Source: Carettochelys insculpta
Taxonomy: Eukaryota > Chordata > Testudines > Carettochelyidae
DNA length: 64,000 nt
Assembly: GCF_033958435.1 (NCBI RefSeq)
Contig: NC_134137.1
Coordinates: 246,992,501 to 247,056,500, forward strand
Direction of reading: 5' to 3'
The translations under genes and the position numbers were made by a program. Of the stretch, positions 49,010 through 60,101 are shown one piece after another. Every line of letters starts with the position of its first letter. Within the stretch, counting starts at the first letter, position 1. Below the pieces are notes generated by a model, which worked only from the letters and a program-made list of their open reading frames with translations, searched no databases and had not been told where the DNA came from.

Positions 49010-50633
49010 CTATTCTTTGACCTATGTGAAAACGTGTCTATCTTTTTGTTAAACACTGAGCCAAATTCAGTTCTGGACTACATGGAATCAACTCTGTTAA
49101 CATTGGTGAAGTTAGACCTCCTTATGCTATGTCTGGATTTAGATCACAGAGGTTTAGACTCCCAGTAGTAATGTTGTTAATTATCCCTCTTCTGCTATCT
49201 CTAGTAATCCCCCTTGTGTTAGGCAGAGTATAAACAGATAGTAAGAGCCATCCTTTGAAAAAAAGCTAACACCCCATGTAGTAAAGACTGATGGGACAGA
49301 GCAGCTAATATCCCTGTGGAGAAACCAGTCGGAATCCTTTGACAGAAAGGAAACTGGGACACCAAAAAAGGAAGGGCTCACAGGAGGTCTGTGAATGACC
49401 TAGAAAACAAATCTCCTGAGATCCAGCCCAGTGCCTTAATTACAAAACCATTCTTCCAGTGTGAGGAAAAGAAACTTTTAAGAAATCAGATGTTTGTACC
49501 AATGATTATCACATTATCTCAGGCACTAAATATAGGTCCTCACCATGGGAGTGTGCTTTGTTACTTCCATTTGTCATTGTTTCTAGTGAAAAATCATACC
49601 ATGATTAATCCTATTTGACACAAAATGGTCAGGAAAAAAACATGGTTCAATGTGTTCATTTGGTTTGTCTAGGAATGGAAATGTGCATGCATCCCTGGAA
49701 ACAAAATATGTAAGATAAACTGAGAGGAAATCCTGAGGTAAATATTTTTGTGTCATTGCCTTATTGAATAAGAATAGCACACAGCTACTTTCCATTTTGA
49801 GCACAACTTGCTGGACCTATTGCGTGGCGTAATGGCTGAGAAAAAAACCGTAAATCCATTTTTTCTCTAAAGCTATTTCCAAGACCTTTTCTTTGAAAGG
49901 CACAATATATAATGTTCAGTTTCTTGTGCCATACACAAAAACTGAGACTCCTTCCTGCCCATCTTCCTTAAAACTGAACTCTCTCTGACCTCTGAGGAAA
50001 GCCAGCATATAATGCTTGTTGGGAACCCACAGAGGTGGTATCTAATCAAGCTGTAAACATCCTTTGTCGTGAATTGCAGCAGTGAAGGTTTTAATATTTT
50101 TCAAGAAGTGTTGATATTCTTCAACAATAACTAGGAATAATTCACTTTTAGTTGGAAGATGACAGGTTGCACTTGATAGCACAATACTCAGTATGAGTAT
50201 TCTCTCTCTTTAATAGGACAGGTCCACCTTTTGCTATCGTCTATCTAATGCAACCTATCATAATCAAGCTGCTGCTACTTCTAGGGATTGGCCAAAACAT
50301 AGAACAATATTTTTTTTTTAAAAAAAAAGCCAGAAATAACGATATAGTCCTCTGTTATGGAGAAGCAGAGAATGAAGTGCACAATGCATCTAGGGACTCA
50401 GCCTAGCTTGAACTTCAGGTACAAGCTATGAAGTAGCTGTATGGGGGGGAAAATAAGTCTATTGTAGTAAATTGCAGTCAGTGTAAACGGATGCACTGCT
50501 GGGCTTTTTCTAAGGCAAGAAGGGACCATCCTGTAACCTCATCTCCCATGCAAAACAAACCATTGAATTTGACTGATAATTCGTGGATCAAGCCATTGAG
50601 GTCAATAACTGTGGCTGAACCACAGAATATCTT
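49010..50633. other. Unassigned sequence
   Basis: No gene or repeat family recognised; short A and T runs around 50310-50330. Confidence 0.4.
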
Positions 50634-50636
50634 TTA

Positions 50637-51348
50637 AGCCATGTCTACACGTGCACGCTATTTCGAAGTAGCGGCGCCAACTTCAAAATAGCGCCCGTCA
50701 CGGCTACACGTGTTGGGCGCTATTTCGAAGTTGAAATTGATGTTAGGCGGCGAGACGTCAAAGTCGCTAACCCCATGAGGGGATGGGCATAGCGCCCTAC
50801 TTTGACGTTCAACGTCGAAGTAGGGAACGTGTAGACGATCCGCGTCCCGCAACATCGAACTAGCGGGGTCCTCCATGGCGGCCATCAGCTGGGGGGGTTG
50901 AGAGACGCTCTCTCTCCAGCCTTTGTGGGGCTCTATGGTCACCGTGTGCAGCAGCCCGTAGGCCAGGGCTTCTGGCTGCTGCTGCTGCAGCAGGGGATCC
51001 ATGCTGCATGCACAGGGTCTGCAACTAGTTGTCGGCTCTGTGTATCTTGCGCTGTTTAGTGAAAGTGTGTCTGGGAGGGGCCCTTTAAGGGACCAACTTG
51101 CTGTTGAGTCCGCCCTGCGACCCTGTCTGCAGCTGTGTCTGGCACCCTTATTTCGATGTGTGCTACTTTGGCGTGTAGACGTTCCCTAGCAGGGCCTATT
51201 TCGATGTGGTGCTGCGCAACGTCGATGTTGAACATCGACATTGCCAGCCCTGGAGGACATGTAGACGTTATTCATCGAAATAGCCTATTTCGATGTCGCC
51301 ACATCGAAATAGGCTACTTCGATGTAGGGTTCACGTGTAGACGTAGCC
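50637..51348. mobile_element. CpG-rich Harbinger-type element, 712 bp
   Basis: Left end agccatgtctacacgtg and right end cacgtgtagacgtagcc form an inverted pair; TTA flanks both sides (50634-50636 and 51349-51351). Inside, the word cgtgtagacg or near variants recurs (around 50828, 51171, 51258 and 51336), as does tatttcgaagtagc / cgaaatagg in both orientations. CpG is conspicuous here and scarce outside, suggesting a young insertion. No transposase is seen. A 114-codon minus-strand frame at 50658-51002 is not recognised. Confidence 0.82.
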
Positions 51349-51836
51349 TTAGAAAGGCATCCAGGGTTGATTTAAGTATCCCAAGTGATGGAAAATTCAT
51401 TACATCCTCTCATTGTTCTAGTGACTAGTAATTAGGCTGTAATTAGCAACAGGCCACCATTATGCTGTGTTCCGCCTATATCAGATGTAGCAACAATGTT
51501 TTCACTGGAAAGCTTACTATTGGAGCGGGGAAGGAAATAGAGTTTTAATATACAAGAACATAGCCATACTTAACAGTTTTGATAGTGGCATGTTTTGCGA
51601 CTGTTTTTTAATTGTGGAGAAGGTAGCAGTAGTGTGAGAAATCGTCATAGCAGTTGGACTTCAGAAAAAGAAGAAAGGGCAGTCAGTTTGCCACCTATCT
51701 GTCCATGGTCACTGGCAGCAATTTGTAGGCTTCATGGAGAAAGGTGAGCCCAAAAGTATTAACATATTTGAGTGTTCTGCCCAAAGGGAAAAGGAGAAAA
51801 ATATCTATCTGAATTAGGCAGATGTTTAAATCAAAG

Positions 51837-52152
51837 CTTTATGTCAGTGGTTCCCAACCTGGGCTCTGCAGACCCCCAGTGGCCTGCAAGGGTAATGAAA
51901 GGGATCTGTGGGGGGCAGTGAAAAAGAAGATAAATTCTAAATACATTGCAGAGTTGCAATAAATTATTATTTTAAAATTAAATAACTTCCAATAATGTCA
52001 TCCAAAATCTGTGTTGTGGTTTCCTTTTTTGCTTAATGAAGTGTGCACAGTGGCTAGAATTTGCTTTGGGGGTCTGCAAACAATTTCGGGGGGTTAATTC
52101 AGGTGGGGGGGAGGTCCGCACTAGTGAAAAGGTTGGAATCACTGTTTTATGT
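51837..52152. mobile_element. hAT-type MITE with 8-bp duplication
   Basis: cagtggttcccaacctgg at 51845 and, complemented, cagtgattccaacctttt ending at 52144 form the inverted ends. ctttatgt (51837-51844) and ttttatgt (52145-52152) match in seven of eight positions. This is the familiar hAT end and duplication size. No transposase inside. Confidence 0.82.
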
Positions 52153-52539
52153 ATTGGGATCAACCACTCTGTCTGGGAGAAAATCTCTCCAGTGACTTGT
52201 GTCATCATGTGATAGAAACATAGTGAGAGGTTCTTAAATACTGTATATTACCACTTTTCCTCAGGCAATAAATAGACCATTCAGTAAGAGTACTGTGACA
52301 AGTGTAACTTGTTCTACTTGGGCCAATGGAAGGGTCTGAATCCAGGACCTTTGACATAAGAAGAAATAGTCTTACTGCTTGAGATGAAGGAAGAAGTCTC
52401 TTTGCTGTACTCAGTGGCAGGCTGATAAACTATGACAGACTCCTTATCTTGACATGAGTTACATGTAACTACAGTCAGAATACATTGGCACTTTATGTAT
52501 CCTTCAATCCCTGAAAAAGTGAAGTATCAGTGGTGAAAC

Positions 52540-52825
52540 TTGGGAGAACCTTGCCCAGTGGAGAAGGATAATCCATGAGAGGGTGGTGCAATTTGAGAGG
52601 TCCTGCCGCAGTGCAGATGAACAGAGATGGGGGAAAAAAAGAAAAGAGCAGCAAAAACTGTCCTGGGCCCCTCCAACAGCTACTAACACCTGCCCCTCCT
52701 GCAATAAGATCTGCAGCTCCAGGATCGGGCTCATCAGCCATCAACAGATTCCAAATAGGAGGGTGACATGTAGCCATCGTGCTCATTATCAAGTGACCGC
52801 CAAGAAGAGATACTGGACTTATTGA
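52540..52825 (+). pseudogene. LINE C-terminal zinc-finger remnant
   Basis: In one plus frame: WRRIIHERVVQFERSCRSAD, then EQRWGKKRKEQQK, then NTCPSCNKICSSRIGLISHQ (about 52683-52745). The spacing Cys-x2-Cys-x3-Cys-x-Ser-Arg-x-Gly-Leu-x2-His is the same C-terminal finger as in the LINE at 21377-24195 (CKRCCKDCHSRVGLHSH), preceded by the same basic, Glu/Lys-rich stretch. The rest of the element is missing, so this is a heavily 5'-truncated copy of the same or a sister family. A 16-base poly-A at 52953-52968 lies downstream but may be unrelated. Confidence 0.72.
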
Positions 52826-52952
52826 ACCCTCCCCTAAGGGTTGGATGCACTAAAGCATTACTCCAGTCTTATCCCCTTTTTAAAATCAATAGTTACATCT
52901 CCTAAAAGAAACTCGAGTCACTCAGTGATGAATCAGACCGATACCTTAAATT

Positions 52953-52968
52953 AAAAAAAAAAAAAAAA
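52953..52968. repeat. Poly-A run
   Basis: Sixteen consecutive A. Confidence 0.9.
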
Positions 52969-53584
52969 CTGCTAACATCAGGGAGAGAGGAGCTTGGAGG
53001 TTATGCAGAATTCATTATCCATTGTGGGTGGCACGCATAATGCTTCTCTCTCTAGATTTTAATGTACCTTTTGTAATTTGATATACATCTGCTCCATTCT
53101 TTCTCAGGAAAGAGCAGCTTGTCTGGTGGCATTGTGAATTTACCTTCTGACATAGATAATTTAGTGTTTTTTAAGCCACAGCAATTACTTTCCCTTTCAG
53201 CTTCAGTCACTGATCAGCACACTACCCTGTCCCATAAATGAGTGGTAGACTGTTTGGGTTAGAATTAGATAGGTGTCTGCAGTACTGTCTACTCTCCATT
53301 CTTTAGTTATTATCTCTGCCACCGCCCACAATCTTGGTCTTTAATAGCTCTAGCAGCTCAGGAAAAGCATGACACGTTCTGTTCTGTTGTAAATGGGAAG
53401 TTCTACTGAAATTAGTGCATTAGCAGCACGGAGGCTGTCTTGGTGACCTCCCTTTTTCAGCCAAGACAGGCTTTGTTCGAACCACAAGGGTGTGTTCATT
53501 TGATATGGCCCCTCCTTTGACCTTTGAGTTTCAAAGCCTGCTTGCTGCCTCATTTAGCAGCGGAGACATTCAGAAATATTTTCT

Positions 53585-53598
53585 CCCCCCCCCCCCCC
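53585..53598. repeat. Poly-C run
   Basis: Fourteen consecutive C followed by a CACCCTCACCCCC continuation; a likely sequencing-length uncertainty. Confidence 0.9.
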
Positions 53599-53644
53599 AC
53601 CCTCACCCCCAGTAGTTCAAGTGCAGCATCCTTCAGATATGTAG

Positions 53645-53720
53645 CTAGGATTGCCAACTCAGTCAGTCCAGATGCCATTGCCGTGAATAGTGTCTGGTCT
53701 GAGGTAGCTGGCAACCCTAG
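53645..53720. mobile_element. Miniature inverted-repeat element, 76 bp
   Basis: Left ctaggattgccaactc and, complemented, right ctagggttgccagcta. Only about 45 bp separate the ends. Probably an internally deleted DNA transposon; no certain target duplication. Confidence 0.6.
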
Positions 53721-54119
53721 AGTAGCACAAAGAGGGCTTCACATATATGTTTGGCCTTGGAACTGGAAGCAGATTTTGAGGCAGTAGTTAAAGTCACTGC
53801 GGAAGTGGTTTGGTGACTTGAAAAGGGATGGAAAGAAGTTTCTACATGGGATCCCATGCTGCAAATGACAACAGAATGGACAAAGAACCTGAGCTGGGAT
53901 TCCCTGGCTATGGAGTTATGGGGACAGAACAGTGAGTGGGCAGAGTCAACTGCAGGAGGAAAGTAAGCAGAGGAATGGAGGCAAGTTTGATGCTGGATAT
54001 AAATTTTTGTTCTGTATTCAAAAATGTCCAGGTTGGCAACTTCATGGAAAAGTGGTTCCACATTCATACATCTGAAAGTTATTGAAACTGGCTGCAGTGC
54101 TCCCTGTGAATGTTAAAGA

Positions 54120-54500
54120 AATAAACAATATCGTAAGCTTCTCAAATCAGACTGCTCCCTTAGTAACGGGAGAACTGCTAGACTTTCTCGGCCCCTCAGC
54201 AAGATGAGGGCCTGGCTCCATGCTCCTGGAAGGGGTGGGACCTTGGGCATAAGGGGCAGAGCTAGGGGCAGCCAGGCCTCAGCACTGCCAGGAGCATGCC
54301 ATGCCACAGCTCCCCACTGCCAGGTAGCCCATGTTGCATTCTGGTCGTGACTTAAAGTCCAGGGCTTTGGCCACTGCTGTAGTGGCATTGGCCAAAGTCT
54401 CAGGTTCTTTGGAATCACTGGTCCCCAGGGCAGTTGCATCCAATGCACCCCACACATCAGTGGCCCTGCTGAATAAGACTTGTTTTAAGGAAGGGAAAGT
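54120..54500 (-). repeat. GC-rich interspersed repeat, copy 3
   Basis: On the minus strand: gcaactgccctggggaccag, then tgattccaaagaacctgaga, matching the order of words in the copy at 27290-27485. Both are preceded by a purine-rich ggtgcattggat or gcaaaaggg stretch. Overlapping open frames of up to 114 codons are by-products. Confidence 0.5.
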
Positions 54501-57500
54501 AATAGGTATTGTTTGAGTAGAAGCATGGGCAGTGTGATGCATGCTAGAGAGGGACCCAAGGCAAAAGGAGATGAAAATGACTTAATTATGGCTCAAGATT
54601 CATCAAAAGATACTCTCATAGAGAACCCTCTGAGTTCTGGCTACACACAGAAGATAGCAACCAATCCTTCATCCAGTGGCCTGAAGGTTGTTGTGAACGG
54701 CAACCACCAAGAGGATGTATTGAGTAGGGAAATGCCCTACTGCCACACCTGCCAGCAAGATTGCTGTGGATCAAATTAAAGCTGCCTTCCTTTGGTAGAA
54801 CTTCAGAGGGAGGATGGTAGTGGAGGTGCTGCATGTCTTCTGAGCCAAAGGAGTATTTTTCTTGTTCCTGCTGCACCACAGCTCTGGGTGGTGATTCACC
54901 GCTTGCTGATCTTGTCTTATTTTTTTGTTTAAATAGGCTCAGAAGAGGCCCTTAAGGACATCTGACTGCTTATGTAACACAGAACATAGAATGAATGTCA
55001 TTTATTCCCACGTCTATCCAAAAACTTCTACTTGAGCTATTGCATATGCTTGAGAAAGGCATGCAGTCTTGATTGAAAGACTTCAAATTGATGGTGAATC
55101 TGCCATGGCTTTAAGTAAAGTTGTTCTGATGGTTATTTTTAATCCCTGTTCTTTCTCCAAAAAAAAAAAAAAGTCTTATTTCTACTCTGAATTTGTCAAA
55201 CTTCAACTTCCTCTCACTAGGAAGCCTTTGTCTGCTATGTTAAAGAGTGTTCCACAATCAGAAATCTTCCAATAGGGCATCAATCTTCTTTTATTTAATT
55301 CCATTGAATAACTCCCAATATGAGAAGATAATTGGGTATCTGGCCATACATCTTATCTACATGAACATATATGAATCCAGACCAGATTGGTGGGGATCAT
55401 GGATTTTTTTTAAATACAGATAATCCCATTTCTGTATTTCTTTGTCTACTATTAAATATGAGTTGTCCATATATCATCCCTTTCAATAAGCATGTTTAGA
55501 GTTTATGCCTCACATGACTTGACTTGTTTGTAAATCTGTAAGGAAACTCTTCTGTTTTCAGTATTCCCAGTTGGAGAAGTCATAAAAATGTTCCTGAAAC
55601 AATGAACTTTGACCCATGTCCTAGTTAAACAAGCAACTCTATTGTCATCAGCACTGATTTATAAAATTGTGTGTGGTACAGAATCCTCCAAAAGCTGCAA
55701 ACAGAATGACAGGTTGTGTGCACCTGAAGAGACCTCACTTTACTTTCTATATTTCATGCGTGTAATTGCCTCCCATTCTGCTGTTGTAAAATCGGCATTT
55801 CCACCCACTCCCTTCTCCTCAGAGACAGAAAGTGAGAGAAGCAAAAGAGGCATTGAAATGTCCATGTTTATATCTCTTCCCCAAATATCACAAGAAAGAA
55901 TTCACACCTGGTTTCAGAGCTGCATGAGGGAGGAAATGTCAAGCTGAAATTCTGAATGTTAAAATCTTCAGAAATTTCTCCTATAATTCTTGTTTTGTAA
56001 TGGGTCATGTGCTAAATATAAACCTTTCCAGGTGCCCTAAGAAGGGAAACAGTCAAGAGCTCCAGGTTAGGAAAAGATGTGATCTTATACTCCAATGGCA
56101 GATTACAAAGTGCTGTGTAACATCAGTTAAACCTGCATTGTTTTTATGAGCCAAACTGCTTTGAATCAGAAAGGGTATTTTGGGTCATAGACAGGTGACT
56201 GTAGATAACGCTTGATCTTCTTGGACTGTTGGCCCAGAGGGGAAACAAAGCCCTGTGTATTTCATTTGGAATGTATTACAAAAATGGCATTCAGGGGAAT
56301 CAGCTCTCAATGAAGAGATTCTCTCCCTGGTTCAGAGCTGCGGCTGATCTGAATGTACACTTAGGGTGGATGAAGTTGATCAATAGGCTGTCACTTTGAA
56401 ATCCACCGTCATTTCCATTCAGCTCCATCTGTCATGACAACTGACTTGCTCACAGGTAACGTTGTTTATACTGCTTTTGCCCCCATCTGCATGATGAAAT
56501 GTCATATTGGAAGGTAACTCATTTGAGGTTAAAGGCACAGATGTTCCTCACTTTTAAACAGCAGACTACTCTTTTTGCCTTTCAATGTGTTAGCTGAACT
56601 TTAGAACAATCTAGCTAATTTTGAATCCCAGACGAAATCCTTTTGACAGAATTTCGAGAGACACATTAGAACTAAGTAGGACACATGGTTACACTTCAGG
56701 AAATAGTAATCTGTACATTTTAAAAGGCTCTTGTATATTTTAGAAACTTGCCTTGAAACTCCCAGTGGTAAATCAAGACACCTAGATTGTTTTATAATTT
56801 TTTAAATCAGTCCAGTAATAAATCTGCCAGGAAACCATCTGCCTTTTCCCGCAGGATTATGTGTCTCTGAAAAAGCAACAACTGTCTCTGCCTTTGTTCT
56901 TTTACTGTAATCAAAATATTAAACTAAACGTAATCACACCATACGTATTTATTTATGTCACTCTAGCTAAGTTGTTTCCAGGAAGCACTTTTTGGAAAGC
57001 CACCAGAATTAGAGGATAGGAAATGAGAAATCAGCAGCCTCTGAAAGAAGCAATAACTCATACACGTAGTTCTTGGTTCCTGAAATGTTAGGGTTTACAA
57101 AAGAAGACCAATGATCAATGACTCAAATTAATTGCTGAAGAAGCTTAACTCTTGAACTGCTACTGTATTCTTGTCTACCTGGCTCAACATTCATTTCCTG
57201 AGATGTCTACATCCACAGTCTCCTAAGGGTTATTGTATTGAGCTGGAATATAATGTCCTAGTCTCTGTTAGTGTGCAGAAAAGCAACAAGGAAATATTTA
57301 TCTCCAAAACTCTCACTTAAATGGCACAGAGCATTGAGTTTTAAGCTTTTGCAGTTTTCGAATGGAATTCTTTTTGCAGAGGGGAAAATTAAATTCTGCA
57401 TGAACCACAGATTAAAATGGCTATTCTAATAGAAAAGGTCTGATATTGTTGATCTGAAAAAAGTCAGCATTCTCTAATGCTCTGGAGCTTGCTTATCCTG

Positions 57501-58231
57501 TGATACATGAACACTTTCAAATATTAATTACAGTGTAAGTAGATTCTTTACATAATCTTTAAAAAGGATACATTTAAGGTGAGAGGATTAATTTTGATCT
57601 ACTTTTGCCTGTGAAAAATGAGATCATTTTATTAAAGCACTTTGGGAATCCAGGATTATTTCTGTTCTTGTAATGCAAATAGTGAATGTTTTCTGTCTTC
57701 TGTACTGAACCCTTCTGTTGATTGATAGTAAGGGACCCCTTCAAAAGCAAGTGGAGTCTTCCACTTCTGATATAAGCTATTTTGTTCAAGAACTGAATAA
57801 ATGAAAAATCCTTACATTAACAGTCTACATTTAGAAAGACCATGCAATATACAGAATTTATACTTGTAAGTAAAGGTGAGGTGCATTCTGATGAGTATGT
57901 ATGAATTCTTGGTTATATGGATATAGTTATATTCAAAAAGGTAATGCAATTACTTGTCCTCTTTCCTTAAGACTGTAAGGAACACAAATGGAAATGGAAA
58001 TGAAGGATTAGCTTGGCCTCTGTTGTCACGGCCCTTCATTCTTTATGAAGTTTGACATATGAATATGCATAACTCAAAGATGCTTTATGCAAAACAGGTC
58101 ATGTTTCAAATGCCTGTAATTACATGAATGTGTATATTTGTGCATGTCTCTTTCTTGTACATGAAGTTAGAACTGTTAAGTGGAAATCTTTTACTATTTC
58201 AGATATGCTAGTGAAAGCCATTAGTGATACA
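54501..58231. other. Unassigned sequence
   Basis: No gene recognised. A poly-A run lies at 55159-55172. The 88-codon frame at 54513-54779 and the 112-codon frame at 55609-55947 show no domain. Confidence 0.45.
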
Positions 58232-58234
58232 TTA

Positions 58235-58622
58235 GGCTATGTTGACACTAGAGGGTTTTGTCGGCTACATAGCCATTTTGCTGATAAAACCTGCGGATCA
58301 TCCAGATTCCCAAGGCATTAAGTCAACAGAATGCAGCACTTTTGTCGACAGCTGTATTCCACTCCCAACAAGGACTAATGCCTCTGTCAACACAAAGCCA
58401 GTCTGGATGTTCCAGGGGACCCTCTGTCAACACACAGGGCTTTCAGGACACCAGACAGGCCAGTCTGCAGTGCTTCTGCTTGTCCATTTTGCTGACAGAG
58501 CAGCCAGGCAGTCCGGCCACACTCTGTCAGCAGAATGGATTGTTCTTGCGATCCACTTGGCAGCATGGCCACGCTTTGTCAAAAAATATCTTCCAACAAA
58601 TCCCTGTAATCTAGACATAGCC
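58235..58622. mobile_element. Harbinger-type MITE with TTA duplication
   Basis: ggctatgttgacactagagg at the left and ctagacatagcc at the right, flanked by TTA at 58232-58234 and 58623-58625. The interior carries gggttttgtcggctacatag and ctttgtcaaaaaatatcttc, the same subterminal theme as the autonomous-type element at 3904. A 134-codon frame across it is not a gene. Confidence 0.85.
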
Positions 58623-58639
58623 TTAGAAACAGTGATCAA

Positions 58640-59485
58640 GTGATTGACCTATGTGTTTCTGGTAAGTCCACACTGTGGTTGGTCTTACAAAGATTTGTGG
58701 CCAGGCCACCTGATGCTGAAAGCCATTTTGAATCTGGTATTTTTCCATTCAAGGTGAGAAAGTTTGAACTGAATGTGAGGAATTCCTGCCTTGGGGAAAA
58801 AGGGATATAAAGGAGGAGAACAAAGGAGACCCTCGCTAAGCACCTAAGATGCCTGATGGAAACATCTATGACTAAAGCGGCAGGGAGGCTAGGAGGCTGC
58901 TTAGCTCGAGAGAGAATTAAAAGAAATATTTGGGTAAGAATTTATGTATAACAAGTTTCTTCGTATATTAGAATTAGCTGGTGTGTTTTGTTTGGGTGTA
59001 GTAACTTTAATCTGTCTATTTTCATTTGAAATCACTTAAATCCTATTTTTGTACTTAACAAAAACACCTTTTTTGTTATTAAACCCGGTGGAAATAATTA
59101 TCTGGCAGGAGTAACCACTGTGCATATCGCTTTCATTGATAAAGAGTGTGAACTTACAAGCTTTCTCTGTGTAAAACTTTTATACAGACTAAGACTGATT
59201 TTGGGAGGCAGGGGGAATGGGGTTGGTCCCTTTTTGAGGGTATCATTCCTGGGTGTTGCTAAGAGCTTGAGCTCTTCCAGAAGTGAGCCGGTTCAGTGAC
59301 TGTATTCTTCCACTGGGGATGGGTTACCCCAACTCTATGCCTTGTGCAGGGGAGACCAGAGCTGCTGGCACAGCAGGATAGAGTGGTGGGGCGCTGCTGA
59401 GTATAGGTGTGCAGGCTCAGTGATTTGATCAGCACATCACGTGACAATCCCAAGGGGACCTCTATGATCCAATCCATCACACCTG
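58640..59485 (+). repeat. Probable LTR-type repeat
   Basis: Text such as agagaattaaaagaaatatt, then gggtaagaatttatgtataa, then ttgttattaaacccggtgga resembles an LTR-type repeat I recall from turtle DNA, including a late GC-richer part with gagctcttccagaagtgagc. No internal coding region for retroviral proteins is visible. Boundaries are approximate, and the assignment is from memory of sequence style. Confidence 0.4.
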
Positions 59486-59524
59486 TTACAGTCCTTTCAT
59501 TATTACTTTGTTTTGTGGCAGTGC

Positions 59525-59715
59525 CTCTCTATCTCAACCAGCATTGACGTCTTTTTTGTACTAAGTGCTGTCCCTGTTCCCCAAAAGTTACAATCTACAT
59601 TGGCAAGATAGACAAGCGGTGGCAGAAGGGAAGTACAGGGAAAGGAGCAGAGGCACGGAGACATTGTGACTTGCCCATGATCACACAGGACATGTGTGGC
59701 AGAGCAGGATACTGG
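59525..59715. repeat. Old sauropsid interspersed repeat fragment
   Basis: gtgctgtccctgttccccaa, then gtgacttgcccatgatcaca, then gtggcagagcaggatactgg. The same word order is common in bird, crocodile and turtle DNA; a related fragment is near 19390-19445. Confidence 0.5.
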
Positions 59716-59766
59716 ACCAGATTCAGCTTTGACTGGAATCCAGAATTTCAGAACTAGAGTTCAGAG

Positions 59767-60101
59767 CAGGGGCCAGCAACCTTTCCAGGGCAGAGTGCAG
59801 AAATTTGACCTGTTGACCTCTGTGAACGGTCTGAGTGCCGGCAATACTTTTTAAAAGTCACTAATAGTCCTACTTACAACAGCTTCCTTCTTAAGTAAAT
59901 TAAGATGCAGAGTATTACCATTTAGATGGTGGTTGGGAGCATTATCTGGTCTTTTGTTAATCCACAGGTGACATAGCTTTGACCAAGCTCCCGGCTGCAT
60001 GGGGGAGGAGGAGTGAGGCTGACTTCCCGGGCTTGCGTGCTGATGAAAATACGCTTACGTGCTGCTCGTGGCACCCAGCCTGGGGGTTACCGACCCTTGG
60101 T
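59767..60101. mobile_element. Non-autonomous DNA transposon
   Basis: Left caggggccagcaaccttt and, complemented, right accaagggtcggtaacccc: inverted ends built on a GGGTCGGCAACC core. The interior has no transposase. Target duplication not clear. Probably hAT-type by the end sequence. Confidence 0.6.

Noticed and set aside
54513..54779. 88-codon frame with a Cys/His-containing end
   Set aside because: The Cys and His residues do not have a zinc-finger spacing I recognise, and the start has no support.
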